The notes: a model not told the origin generated them from the letters alone. 33,171 nucleotides of DNA from Chloroflexi bacterium RBG_16_57_11 (GCA_001795165.1 MGNS01000072.1:4324-37494), one strand, 5' to 3'. Shown: positions 15,407-23,688, counted from the stretch's first letter. Translations and numbers: made by a program.

Positions 15407-16594
15407 ATGAGCGCCTTGCGGTCAAAAAATACGATCCTACTCGCCATCTCCCAGGCTCTTGGCAGTTGCGGAGGCCCGATCGTGGTTTTCGTCGGTGGCA
15501 TCATCGGCGTAGAGATCGCCCCTTCGCTGGCGTTGGCGACGCTACCCATGTCGCTGATGGTGGTCGGTGTGGCCCTGGCGACCATCCCTGCCGCCTTGCT
15601 GATGCGCCGGGTCGGACGACGTAAGGGCTACATGATCGGCACGACCATCGGGATCGTCGCCGCATTGCTCGCCGCTTACGCTATCTCGCTGTCCGGCTTC
15701 GCCTTGTTCTGCGCCTCCACGCTGTTGCTCGGTGCCCATGGCGCTTTTGTCCAGCAGTATCGCTTCGGCGCAGCCGAAAGCGTGCCGCCGGAACGCTCCG
15801 GGCAGGCAGTTTCGTTTGTCTTGCTGGGCGGCATCGTCGCCGGTTACCTGGGACCTGAGATCGCCAAGCGTACTGAGGACCTTCTACCCGCCGGCCCGTT
15901 CAGCGGCTCGTTCGTCATCCTGGACGGTGTGTTCGTAATCGCAGCGGTGCTGCTATTTTTCCTGGATGAGATCGTGCCGCAGTCGGAGGCGGCCAGCGAG
16001 CCGGAGCGGCCTCTGCGGCGAGTCATCTCCCAGCCGATGTATCTAACCGCAGTCACAGCCGGTGTGGTGGCCTATGGGGTGATGAGCTTTATCATGACCG
16101 CTACCCCGGTGGAAATGCACACCTTGCACGGCTTCTCGCTGCAAGACACCGCCTGGGTGATCCAGAGCCACATCATCGCGATGTACCTGCCTTCGCTATT
16201 CACCGGGTTTCTGTTGGTGAAGCTGGGACTGAAACGGCTGATGCTGATCGGGTGGGTCTGCCTGTTGGTATGTATCGGCCTGGGGATAATCAGCCGTGAG
16301 CTGTTGGAATATTGGGGGACGCTGGTGCTGCTCGGCGTGGGCTGGAACTTCCTTTTCGTTGGGGCCACCGTGCTGCTGACACGCAGCTACCGACCACCAG
16401 AGCGCTTCAAAGCACAGGCAGTGAACGATTTCACCATCTTCGGCACCCAGGCGCTCGCCTCGCTCACTGCAGGGACGGTGCTGTTCCGCGCCAGCTGGGA
16501 GACGCTGATGCTGCTCAACCTGCCGGTGCTGGCCATCATGCTGCTGGTCCTGCTGCAGATGCGGCACTGGCAGCCAGAACCCATCCCAGCGTAG
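15407..16594 (+). CDS. MFS transporter of unknown substrate
   Basis: The 395-residue protein has about 12 membrane helices. The loop 2-3 signature is M-R-R-V-G-R-R-K-G-Y. The second half ends with N-D-F-T-I-F-G-T-Q-A-L-A-S-L-T-A-G, a pattern seen in a group of uncharacterised MFS carriers. The start is uncertain by one position: an out-of-frame ATG at 15403 overlaps ATG 15407, and the ribosome site is weak. It lies between plsC (divergent) and the aldo/keto reductase (same strand, 173 bp later). The 16595-16767 gap holds only an extended -10 element and a ribosome binding site. Confidence 0.85.
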   Translation: MSALRSKNTILLAISQALGSCGGPIVVFVGGIIGVEIAPSLALATLPMSLMVVGVALATIPAALLMRRVGRRKGYMIGTTIGIVAALLAAYAISLSGFALFCASTLLLGAHGAFVQQYRFGAAESVPPERSGQAVSFVLLGGIVAGYLGPEIAKRTEDLLPAGPFSGSFVILDGVFVIAAVLLFFLDEIVPQSEAASEPERPLRRVISQPMYLTAVTAGVVAYGVMSFIMTATPVEMHTLHGFSLQDTAWVIQSHIIAMYLPSLFTGFLLVKLGLKRLMLIGWVCLLVCIGLGIISRELLEYWGTLVLLGVGWNFLFVGATVLLTRSYRPPERFKAQAVNDFTIFGTQALASLTAGTVLFRASWETLMLLNLPVLAIMLLVLLQMRHWQPEPIPA

Positions 16595-16722
16595 TTTGAA
16601 TTCACTTTAGAAATTATTCAACCGTCCGTGCTTGCTCGAACAAGGCAATTGGATCCAGACGGTCCACGCCGGGAATATTTTCAAACTGGAAAACTCCTGC
16701 CATATTTCAAGTGGCATCCATT

Positions 16723-16731
16723 TGGTACAAT
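16723..16731 (+). promoter_or_regulatory. extended -10 promoter of the aldo/keto reductase
   Basis: TG-G-TACAAT (TACAAT at 16726-16731) lies 36 bp before ATG 16768, with a clear GGAGGAA ribosome site in between. It shares the ATTTGGTANAAT context with the element at 15318. Confidence 0.5.
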
Positions 16732-16767
16732 TAAGGGCATTACACCCGAACAAATGGAGGAAAAATT

Positions 16768-17739
16768 ATGCGCTACCGCCGTTTTGGACGCACAAATTGG
16801 ATGGTCAGCGAAGTGGGCTATGGAATGTGGGGCATGGGCGGCTGGAGCGGCTCGGATGACGCCGAGTCCCTGGCATCGCTGCAGCTTTCGGTCGACCTGG
16901 GGTGCAACTTCTTCGATACCGCCTGGGCCTATGGCGCAGGGCACAGCGAAGGGTTACTGGGACAGCTTGTGCGCTCCAATCCGGGGGTTAAATTGTACAC
17001 TGCGACAAAAATCCCTCCTAAGAACTCCATCTGGCCAAGCCGGCGCGAGTTTGCACTGGATGATTGCTACCCGCCGGAGCACATCGAGGCGTATGTTCAT
17101 AGGAGCCTGCAAAACACCGGGCTGGAGTCCCTTGACTTGATCCAGTTCCACACCTGGGAGGATGGCTGGACCCAGGACGGTCGCTGGGCGAAGAAGATGG
17201 ACCAGCTGAAGCGCCAGGGGCTGATCCACTCCGTGGGGATCAGCATCAACCGCTGGGAGCCTTGGAATGGGGTGCAGGCGGTGCGCAGCGGGCTGATCGA
17301 TGCGGTACAGGTGATCTACAACATCTTCGACCAGAACTCGGAGGATGAGCTTTTCCCGGCCTGCCGGGAAATGGACGTGGCGGTGATCGCCCGCGTGCCT
17401 TTCGACGAGGGCACGCTGACCGGCACGCTGACGCTGGAGAGCAAATGGCCCAAGGGCGACTGGCGCAATACCTACTTCGTAGCCGAGAACCTGAAGTCGA
17501 GTATCGAGCACGCCGAGGCGCTGCGCCCGCTGATCCCGCAGGGGATGAGCCTGCCGGAGATGGCCATGCGCTTCATCTTGAACGAGCCGACGGTGAGCAC
17601 CATCATCCCCGGCATGCGCAAAGAAAAGCACGTGCGCAGCAACCTCGCCTGTAGCGACCTCGGGCCACTGGACCAGGCTCTGCACAGTGCGCTGCGCCTC
17701 CACCGTTGGGACCGCACGCCGACAAAGTGGTCGCAATAG
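16768..17739 (+). CDS. aldo/keto reductase
   Basis: The 323-residue (alpha/beta)8-barrel oxidoreductase carries the catalytic tetrad in context: Asp in F-F-D-T-A (about residue 51), Tyr in W-A-Y-G (56), Lys in A-T-K-I-P, and His in I-Q-F-H-T-W. I-I-P-G-M-R-K-E-K-H-V-R-S-N near the C-terminus is the NADP-binding segment of the family. It would reduce an aldehyde, ketone or sugar. Subfamily and substrate are not evident. Strong GGAGGAAA ribosome site. A perfect palindrome separates it from the acyl-CoA ligase. Confidence 0.9.
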   Translation: MRYRRFGRTNWMVSEVGYGMWGMGGWSGSDDAESLASLQLSVDLGCNFFDTAWAYGAGHSEGLLGQLVRSNPGVKLYTATKIPPKNSIWPSRREFALDDCYPPEHIEAYVHRSLQNTGLESLDLIQFHTWEDGWTQDGRWAKKMDQLKRQGLIHSVGISINRWEPWNGVQAVRSGLIDAVQVIYNIFDQNSEDELFPACREMDVAVIARVPFDEGTLTGTLTLESKWPKGDWRNTYFVAENLKSSIEHAEALRPLIPQGMSLPEMAMRFILNEPTVSTIIPGMRKEKHVRSNLACSDLGPLDQALHSALRLHRWDRTPTKWSQ

Positions 17740-17746
17740 CTTATTG

Positions 17747-17778
17747 GGTGGGATGCACTTTTAAAAGTGCATCTCACC
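17747..17778. repeat. 32-bp palindrome (REP-like or terminator) between aldo/keto reductase and ligase
   Basis: GGTGGGATGCACTTTT is followed directly by AAAAGTGCATCTCACC, a 16-bp arm with one mismatch. Its shape and GGTG..TGCAC words recall the palindrome at 26534-26566, so both probably belong to one dispersed family. Confidence 0.7.
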
Positions 17779-17802
17779 TGACTCATCGAGAGGAGGTAGG
17801 GT

Positions 17803-19479
17803 ATGGAAGAGATTATCTGGTTCAAGCACTATGACCAGGGGGTGCCACAGCACCTGGATTACCCCGCCGTACCATTGTTCCACTTTTTGGAGGAATCGGC
17901 CCGCAAATACCCCAACACCGCCTGCACGGTGTTCAAAGGGGCGCGCATCTCCTACCGGCGGATGAACCGCATCACCGACCGGCTGGCAGCCGGGTTGGCG
18001 GTGCTGGGCGTGCGTAAGGGTGATCGGGTGGGCATCTTTATGCCCAACACTCCCCAATTCGTGATGGCCTATTTCGGCATCCTGAAGGCGGGTGGCGTGG
18101 TGGTGGCAACCAACCCGCTGTATAGCCCCCGCGAGATCGAGCACCAGCTTAACGACGCGGGTATCCAGGTGATGCTGTCTACGAGCAATTTTTACAAGAT
18201 CATCAAAGAGGTACAACCCAGCACCGGTCTGCGCACAATAGTAGTGACGAATATAAAAGAGGCGTTGCCGTTCCCGCTTAGCACGCTATTCGGGTTGACT
18301 CGGGAAGTCAAGGAGGGTCACCGCGTCCAGCTCCAGGCAGGCGATCTATGGATGAAGGATCTGATCCGGCGCCACACCTCGGACGAGCGGCCGAAGGTCG
18401 AGGTTGGGCCAGATGACATCGCCCTCTTCCAATACAGTGGCGGCACTACGGGTATCTCGAAGGCCGCAGTGACGCTGCACCGCAATCTGGTCGCGAATAC
18501 CTTGCAGGTGCGGGCCTGGTTTGTCAACGCCGACGACGGCAACGAGACGATGCTGATGGCAATCCCGCTGTTCCACGTGTATGGCATGGTCGCCGGGATG
18601 TGTCTGGGGATGCAACTGGGGGCGTCCCTGGTAATGGTGCCCAATCCGCGTGATTTAAAAGACGTCCTTTCGAATATCGAGATCTACCGCACCACGCTGT
18701 TCCCCGGCGTGCCGACCATGTACAACGCCATCAATAACCACCCGGACGTCCAGGCGGGGAAATACGACCTCAGCTCGATTAAAGCCTGCATCTCCGGCTC
18801 AGCCCCGCTGTTGCAGGAGACCAAAGAGAAGTTTGAGAGGCTGACCGGTGGCAAGTTGATCGAAGGCTACGGCCTGTCCGAAGCACCCCCCACACATTGC
18901 AACCCACTGCTGGGGACTAACAAAGCCGGCTCGATCGGCCTGCCGCTGCCAGATGTGGAGGTCAAGATCGTCAGCCTGGACGATGAGGTGACCGAGCTGG
19001 CGCAGGGCGAGATCGGCGAGCTGGTGATCCGCGGACCGCAGGTGATGATGGGTTACCACAACATGCCCACCGAGACGGCCAACACCCTGCGGGACGGTTG
19101 GCTGCACACCGGCGACATTGCTCACATGAATCAGGACGGCTATTTCTTCATCGTCGACCGCAAGAAAGAGCTGATCAAGCCGGGCGGATACCAGGTGTGG
19201 CCGCGCGAGGTCGAAGAGGTGATCGCCCTCAACCCAAAGGTGCTGGAGGTAGGCGTGGCGGGCATCCCCGATGCTTATCGCGGCGAAACGGTCAAGGCCT
19301 GGGTGGTGCTCAAGCCGGGCGAGGTAGCCAGCGAGGACGAGATCAAGGCCTGGTGCAAGGATCGCCTGGCGAAATTCAAAATCCCCACCCACGTGGAATT
19401 CCGCGAGGTGCTGCCACACACCATGGTGGGCAAGCTGCTGCGTCGCGAGCTGGTGCGCCAGGAAGTAGAAAAAAGTTAA
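17803..19479 (+). CDS. long-chain acyl-CoA ligase (AMP-forming, FadD-like)
   Basis: The 558-residue enzyme belongs to the adenylate-forming superfamily. The P-loop Y-S-G-G-T-T-G-I-S-K is at about residues 211-220, G-Y-G-L-S-E-A near 356, W-L-H-T-G-D near 432, and the hinge D-R-K-K-E-L-I-K-P-G-G-Y-Q-V-W-P after it. The catalytic C-terminal lysine is in V-G-K-L-L-R-R-E-L. It activates a fatty acid as acyl-AMP and then acyl-CoA. GGAGG precedes the ATG. Its stop overlaps by 4 bp the stop of the convergent swivel-phosphatase gene. Confidence 0.92.
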   Translation: MEEIIWFKHYDQGVPQHLDYPAVPLFHFLEESARKYPNTACTVFKGARISYRRMNRITDRLAAGLAVLGVRKGDRVGIFMPNTPQFVMAYFGILKAGGVVVATNPLYSPREIEHQLNDAGIQVMLSTSNFYKIIKEVQPSTGLRTIVVTNIKEALPFPLSTLFGLTREVKEGHRVQLQAGDLWMKDLIRRHTSDERPKVEVGPDDIALFQYSGGTTGISKAAVTLHRNLVANTLQVRAWFVNADDGNETMLMAIPLFHVYGMVAGMCLGMQLGASLVMVPNPRDLKDVLSNIEIYRTTLFPGVPTMYNAINNHPDVQAGKYDLSSIKACISGSAPLLQETKEKFERLTGGKLIEGYGLSEAPPTHCNPLLGTNKAGSIGLPLPDVEVKIVSLDDEVTELAQGEIGELVIRGPQVMMGYHNMPTETANTLRDGWLHTGDIAHMNQDGYFFIVDRKKELIKPGGYQVWPREVEEVIALNPKVLEVGVAGIPDAYRGETVKAWVVLKPGEVASEDEIKAWCKDRLAKFKIPTHVEFREVLPHTMVGKLLRRELVRQEVEKS

Positions 19480-21086
19480 GCGGCGAGCTGGATCACCCCC
19501 CAGCGCCCATCATACATCCAGGTAGGGTCAAGCGTGTACATTCGTTCACGCAAGCCAGGCGGCAGGCCGACCACGATCTCGGACTTCAGCACGCGCAGCG
19601 CCAGCAGGGGCGCCGGGCGGTAAGCCAGGATGGCGTCGAACGGCGTGGTGAACGGCCAGTGGCGGTCACCCAGCCAGCGGCGGTAGTTGGCGTCGCCCTT
19701 GCTGATCAACAGGTCTGCCTGCGCCAGCTCCTGGCGCAGCGCTTCGGGCATCTCCCAGCCCGCCAGTGGCGAGAGCCAGAAATCGTCCGCCTGAACGAGC
19801 AGGCGGCCTGCCCGCAGGCGCTCTTGCAAGGCCCCCGCCAGCCGCCGAACAGCGGGATAGGCCGAGCCCGCCAGGGCCTCCAACGTCGCTCCAACATCCG
19901 GGATGGTGACATCCGAAACATAGGTGGGGTACGGCTTGGCGTGGAAACGCACCTCTTGGCTCAGCCCGCTCGCCAGAAGGGCCTCGGCCAGCAACAGATC
20001 GTAAGCCAGCTCGATGCCGCTGTTATCCAGGATGAAAATCACTGTACCAGGGCCGCGCTGTTTCACCAGGCCATCCAGGTAAACGCTGGAGCGCCTCGAG
20101 TCATCCACCAGCAAATGAGCCGCTAACTGTTCCTCGCTGGGGCGCTCCGGCTTCTCCCCGCCCTCCGGCCAGACGCTCAAGTCGGCCTGGTTGCCCCAGA
20201 TGGCAGTGCGCAGCAGGTGCGCCAGGGTTTCGACCGGCGCCTGGTGTGTGTTTTCCAGCCATGTACAGGCCGGCTCCAGCGCTTCAGCCGCTCCGGCCAG
20301 GCCGCCTCTCTTCTGTGCCTGGAATGGATCGATCCCCCGTCCTGGTCCATCCTGGAAATAGCCGGTGGCTTCCAGGATGCGGCGGAAGAAGTAGGTTTCA
20401 AGGGCGAACCAGGGTCCTTCCAGCCAGGTCTGGCCCAGGTAGGGCGGCAGGTAGGTCCGCCACAGGGCAGCGTCCGGCGCATCGCCATCCTGTAGGGGGC
20501 GCACGCGACCGTTGGGCATCTCGTCCGCCAGGGCCTGCAGCCGCCTGGCTGCTTCGGGGGGCCAATCGCTATCCTGCAGCACCTGCCGGGCAATCCCCGG
20601 CAGGCGGCGGGAGAGGGTATCTTCGGCAAACGAGCCCGGCTCGTTGCCACGCAATGCGTCGGGAAATGGGGAGGCGACCCCAGGGAAAGATGGTTGTGAC
20701 ATCAGCAGGATTTCTCCTCGGTCAGCGTCCACGCGCAGGCTTTGCCCGCTGCGCAGGCGAGAAATGTCGATTTGATCCACGCAAGGGATCTCGGCGATGA
20801 TACAGCCGGCGGCGGTGATCGTCTCACAGGTGGCGTTGATGATGGCGGCGGGCGCGACGTTGTTGCGCTTCAGGCGATACAGGGTGTACGAGCCAACCGT
20901 CGAGCCTTTGCCGCTGGGGAAAACCAGCACTTTGCCGGCGATGGACTGCCCTTCCAGCTCGTGCCCGCGCTCGATCACCACACCGCTCTCGGGATCGACC
21001 CCGCCGAAGAAGGAGATCCCCATCGCTGTGACCAGCGCCTCGCCCTGGGCTGTGCCGGGGTAAATTTTACGTCCGGTAAGTTTCAT
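19476..21086 (-). CDS. fusion of aconitase-X small (swivel, DUF126) subunit with ARMT1/DUF89-type damage-control phosphatase
   Basis: Residues 1-128 are the swivel subunit of aconitase X: V-F-P-S-G-K-G-S-T-V-G-S-Y (55-67), A-P-A-A-I-I-N, and A-E-I-P-C-V-D. This subunit completes phosphomevalonate dehydratase (archaea) or related dehydratases. Residues ~135-536 form a metal-dependent DUF89 phosphatase of the ARMT1 type: D-N-S-G-I-E-L-A-Y-D (354-363), F-H-A-K-P-Y-P-T-Y-V-S-D (381-392) and K-G-D-A-N-Y-R-R (463-470), all expected ligands present. DUF89 enzymes remove phosphate from damaged or excess sugar- and cofactor-like phosphates. The frame is open throughout. An internal ATG (20702) with GAGGAG upstream marks the domain border, perhaps an old gene start. 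Last gene of the UbiD-AcnX operon. I know of no description of this fusion. Confidence 0.85.
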   Translation of the reverse strand: MKLTGRKIYPGTAQGEALVTAMGISFFGGVDPESGVVIERGHELEGQSIAGKVLVFPSGKGSTVGSYTLYRLKRNNVAPAAIINATCETITAAGCIIAEIPCVDQIDISRLRSGQSLRVDADRGEILLMSQPSFPGVASPFPDALRGNEPGSFAEDTLSRRLPGIARQVLQDSDWPPEAARRLQALADEMPNGRVRPLQDGDAPDAALWRTYLPPYLGQTWLEGPWFALETYFFRRILEATGYFQDGPGRGIDPFQAQKRGGLAGAAEALEPACTWLENTHQAPVETLAHLLRTAIWGNQADLSVWPEGGEKPERPSEEQLAAHLLVDDSRRSSVYLDGLVKQRGPGTVIFILDNSGIELAYDLLLAEALLASGLSQEVRFHAKPYPTYVSDVTIPDVGATLEALAGSAYPAVRRLAGALQERLRAGRLLVQADDFWLSPLAGWEMPEALRQELAQADLLISKGDANYRRWLGDRHWPFTTPFDAILAYRPAPLLALRVLKSEIVVGLPPGLRERMYTLDPTWMYDGRWGVIQLAA

Positions 21087-21106
21087 ACTGTATTCTCGTA
21101 TATCAG

Positions 21107-21176
21107 GTAAACCACAGAGTCACTGAGTCACAGAGTTTTTTATAAATCTCCGTGCTCTCTGTGACTCTGTGGTTAC
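21107..21176. repeat. CCACAGAGTCACAGAG-type inverted repeat between the two aconitase-X subunit genes
   Basis: The left arm (about 21107-21135) and right arm (21156-21176) share GTAA-CCACAGAGTCAC in opposite orientation. The right arm ends one base from the large-subunit stop codon. The left arm holds an extra internal echo (GAGTCAC then GAGTCACAGAG). It fills most of the 91-bp gap and could form an mRNA hairpin separating translation of the two subunits. Confidence 0.75.
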
Positions 21177-21177
21177 A

Positions 21178-22380
21178 TTACCTTTTTATCGCTTGCTGCA
21201 CAACCTCGTCGAAGGGCAGGAAGCGCGTTTTGAACTTGTTCTTGGCATAGGCGTAGTAGCAGGCTTTCGCGCTATCGGTTGCCAGGGCGTTGAAGCGTCC
21301 TTTGATCGGGGCAACCACACAGCAGGTATCCACGGCGAACTTGGCGCCGCTGGCCTCAATTACCTGGGTGTAACCCAGGCGATCGGCCTGGTATTTGATG
21401 GGGCGGGAGGTGGTGATCCAGAACTCTTTTGCCACCTCCTGGCCACGCAGCAGCTCCGCCAGGCGGGCGATCTCGTCGATCGACAGGTGCGGGCAGCCCA
21501 GGCTGACGAAATCCACCTCAGCGTCGCTGGCATCGTTCAGGGCCGCAACTGCGGCGTCGATCTCGGCCTGGGTGAGGACCAGGCGCTCATCCGGCGAGGT
21601 GTACAGCTCCGCTTCCGGCGTGATACCGGGCATGTGGAACAGCGCCGCCCCGCCGAAGGTGGCCAGGCTGGCGCAGAGTGACTTGAGCTCTTCCAGCGAT
21701 GCACGCTGGACGCCACGGATGTACGGCACGGGTCTTAGATTTTGCGCCTCTAATTGCTCGCCGATGGCCCGGCCCAAAGCGCCGAAGGCGAACGTGCCCT
21801 GCACACCGGCGCGCACATCGATGGTGACTGCGGGCATCCGGTTTTGGTCCAGGTGGTAGCCGTAGGCGGGCGTTCGCCCGGTCAGCGCGGCCGCCAGGGC
21901 GCTTGGGCCGCCCTCGCGGTTGGTTCGTGCCCCCAGCACGGAGTTGGCGTAGCACACCGCGCTGCTCTCGGCCCAGGCGATGTGCTCACCAAAGCCGGGC
22001 GTATTACCGGACAGGTACGGCGTGCACGTACAGGTGACCTGCACCCCCATGTGAGCGAAGGCCTCCAGGACGCGCTGCTGGTTGGCGGCGAAATCCGCCG
22101 GGATGCCCAGCGCCTGCCAATTCTCCACATCCATCCCGGCCGGGTTAAGTGTCGCCAGCACGCGCGCCTGCCCGCCGCCGTCGGCCATCTCTTGCAAGAA
22201 CTCCAGCCCGGCCTCGCCCAGGTTGTCGTAGCTGACCCCGGCGATCTGCACCGAAGTCACAGGCAGCATGCACTCCGCCTCGAAGATTTCACCCAGGGCA
22301 ACCAGGATCTCCATCGCCTTGCGGGCAGCGCGGCCGTGGTCGCCGGCCAACATGGCTTGTTCTTCAGAGGTCAGTCTCAT
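21178..22380 (-). CDS. aconitase-X large (catalytic, DUF521) subunit; probable phosphomevalonate dehydratase large subunit
   Basis: The 400-residue product has the AcnX pattern: C-T-C-T-P-Y-L (Cys117, Cys119), S-G-N-T-P-G-F-G-E-H-I-A-W-A-E-S-S-A-V, N-S-V-L-G-A-R-T-N-R-E-G-G-P-S, L-G-C-P-H-L-S (Cys296) and D-T-C-C-V-V-A-P (Cys353-354). The cysteines are the candidate iron-sulfur ligands. In archaea the enzyme dehydrates mevalonate 5-phosphate to trans-anhydromevalonate 5-phosphate; other AcnX proteins dehydrate cis-3-hydroxyproline, usually as fused single chains. Split subunits and the UbiD neighbour favour the mevalonate role. The ATG lies 6 bp after the UbiD stop, so translation is probably coupled. 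Confidence 0.88.
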   Translation of the reverse strand: MRLTSEEQAMLAGDHGRAARKAMEILVALGEIFEAECMLPVTSVQIAGVSYDNLGEAGLEFLQEMADGGGQARVLATLNPAGMDVENWQALGIPADFAANQQRVLEAFAHMGVQVTCTCTPYLSGNTPGFGEHIAWAESSAVCYANSVLGARTNREGGPSALAAALTGRTPAYGYHLDQNRMPAVTIDVRAGVQGTFAFGALGRAIGEQLEAQNLRPVPYIRGVQRASLEELKSLCASLATFGGAALFHMPGITPEAELYTSPDERLVLTQAEIDAAVAALNDASDAEVDFVSLGCPHLSIDEIARLAELLRGQEVAKEFWITTSRPIKYQADRLGYTQVIEASGAKFAVDTCCVVAPIKGRFNALATDSAKACYYAYAKNKFKTRFLPFDEVVQQAIKR

Positions 22381-22386
22381 GTGGCA

Positions 22387-23688
22387 TCATCCAATATAAC
22401 GGCTCAACTCCACCTTCGGAAACTCAGCCTTCTCGTACACCTTGCCCCTGGCCTCCAGCGGCTTGGTCAAATCAAAGCCCACTTTGGTCGTTAGATAGGT
22501 GCCCGGCTCGGCGCTGGGGTCCAGGCTGGAGCCCTGTTCTTTTTCCAGCACCACCATATCTCGATCGACCTGGAAACGCGTCGCCATGGCCCATTCCACC
22601 GCCAGAGGGTCGTAGATGTCGATATCCCGGTCCACCACAAAGACGTGCTTGCACGAGCGGTGACCGGCGAAGGCCGCCTGGATGGTCTTCAGCCCGTCGT
22701 CTTCGGCCTGCTTGTCGATCTGCACGACGGCGTGCAGCCAGGAGCAGCCACCTGGGCCAACGTTGACGTCCAGGCAGCGCACCACTTCATTAACTTTCTT
22801 GAAGATAGTTGGCTCACGCGGCATGCCCATCAGCAGCTTGTGCCCCAGCGCGCCGGGCAGCAGGGCGTGCCAGATGGCGTCATGGCGGTGGGTGATCGCC
22901 TTGACGACAAAGACCGGCTCCTGGCGCACCACGTCGTAGGTCTCGGTCAGATCAACAAACGGTCCTTCGGGGTGTCTGCGCTCCAGGTAAACCGTACCTT
23001 CCAGCACGAACTCAGCCTCGGCGGGGATGAGTAGCTCGACGGTTTTTGCACGGACCAGCGGCAGCGGCTCCAGCGCGTTAGCAATCTCCAATTCGTCCAC
23101 GCCGATCTCGACCGAGGTGGCAGCGGCAACCAGCACGTTCGGTCCAACACCGACGCACACCGCCACATCCACCGCCTTCAGCTCCTGCAGGAACGTGTCA
23201 AAATGGCGTGAGCGCACCACGCGCACCGCCATCTCGTTTCTGGAGAACTGCATGCAGCGATGGAAGTCGGCATTCTGCCCGTAGACTGGATGCCGGGCGA
23301 TCACCACCCCCGAGCTGATATAGTACCCGCCATCCCGCTCACAGTGGCGCAGGATGGGGAGCAGGTCCAGGTCGAGTTCCTGGATGATCACCTCCTGGCA
23401 GGGCGCCTCATTGATCACCGGACAAGGTGAGCGCTGATCGATCGCCCGGCTGAGCAAGGGGATGATCCCCGAAACCGGTACGTCGAAATAGCGGGCGAAA
23501 TCGGCCTTGCTGCACACCAGGTTGCCGGCGAGGCGGAACCCAGATTCCTGCACGTTTTCGAACAGCACCGGCCGCGGCTCGAGCTGCTTGAGCACCCCTG
23601 CGATCTCGTAGGTCTTGGAGATCGGAGCGCTAATCCGCACCAGGGAGTGATCCTCTTCCAACTGCTTGAGATGGCTGCGAAAGGACAT
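22387..23688 (-). CDS. UbiD-family decarboxylase; probable trans-anhydromevalonate-5-phosphate decarboxylase
   Basis: The 433-residue protein carries the UbiD core: R-H-C-E-R-D-G-G-Y-Y-I-S-S-G-V-V-I (114-130), M-A-V-R-V-V-R (153-159), E-G-P-F-V-D-L-T-E (241-249; Glu241 and Asp246 fit the catalytic pair), A-L-L-P-G-A-L-G-H-K-L-L-M-G and G-G-C-S-W-L-H-A-V-V-Q-I. These enzymes need prenylated FMN made by UbiX, which is not in the window. The G-C-x-W-L-H-A-V-V-Q and E-G-P-F-V-D blocks recall the archaeal enzyme that makes isopentenyl phosphate. ATG 23688 is chosen over an in-frame start at 23802 because the fold begins here and the extra residues overlap the promoter and the preceding terminator. 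First gene of the three-gene operon. Confidence 0.85.
   Translation of the reverse strand: MSFRSHLKQLEEDHSLVRISAPISKTYEIAGVLKQLEPRPVLFENVQESGFRLAGNLVCSKADFARYFDVPVSGIIPLLSRAIDQRSPCPVINEAPCQEVIIQELDLDLLPILRHCERDGGYYISSGVVIARHPVYGQNADFHRCMQFSRNEMAVRVVRSRHFDTFLQELKAVDVAVCVGVGPNVLVAAATSVEIGVDELEIANALEPLPLVRAKTVELLIPAEAEFVLEGTVYLERRHPEGPFVDLTETYDVVRQEPVFVVKAITHRHDAIWHALLPGALGHKLLMGMPREPTIFKKVNEVVRCLDVNVGPGGCSWLHAVVQIDKQAEDDGLKTIQAAFAGHRSCKHVFVVDRDIDIYDPLAVEWAMATRFQVDRDMVVLEKEQGSSLDPSAEPGTYLTTKVGFDLTKPLEARGKVYEKAEFPKVELSRYIG

Noticed and set aside
16954-17736. 260-codon minus-strand frame over the aldo/keto reductase
   Set aside because: Antisense shadow; the plus strand has the full catalytic tetrad.
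19098-20126. 342-codon plus-strand frame spanning ligase end and fusion gene
   Set aside because: It has no recognisable domain and overlaps two well-supported genes in other frames.
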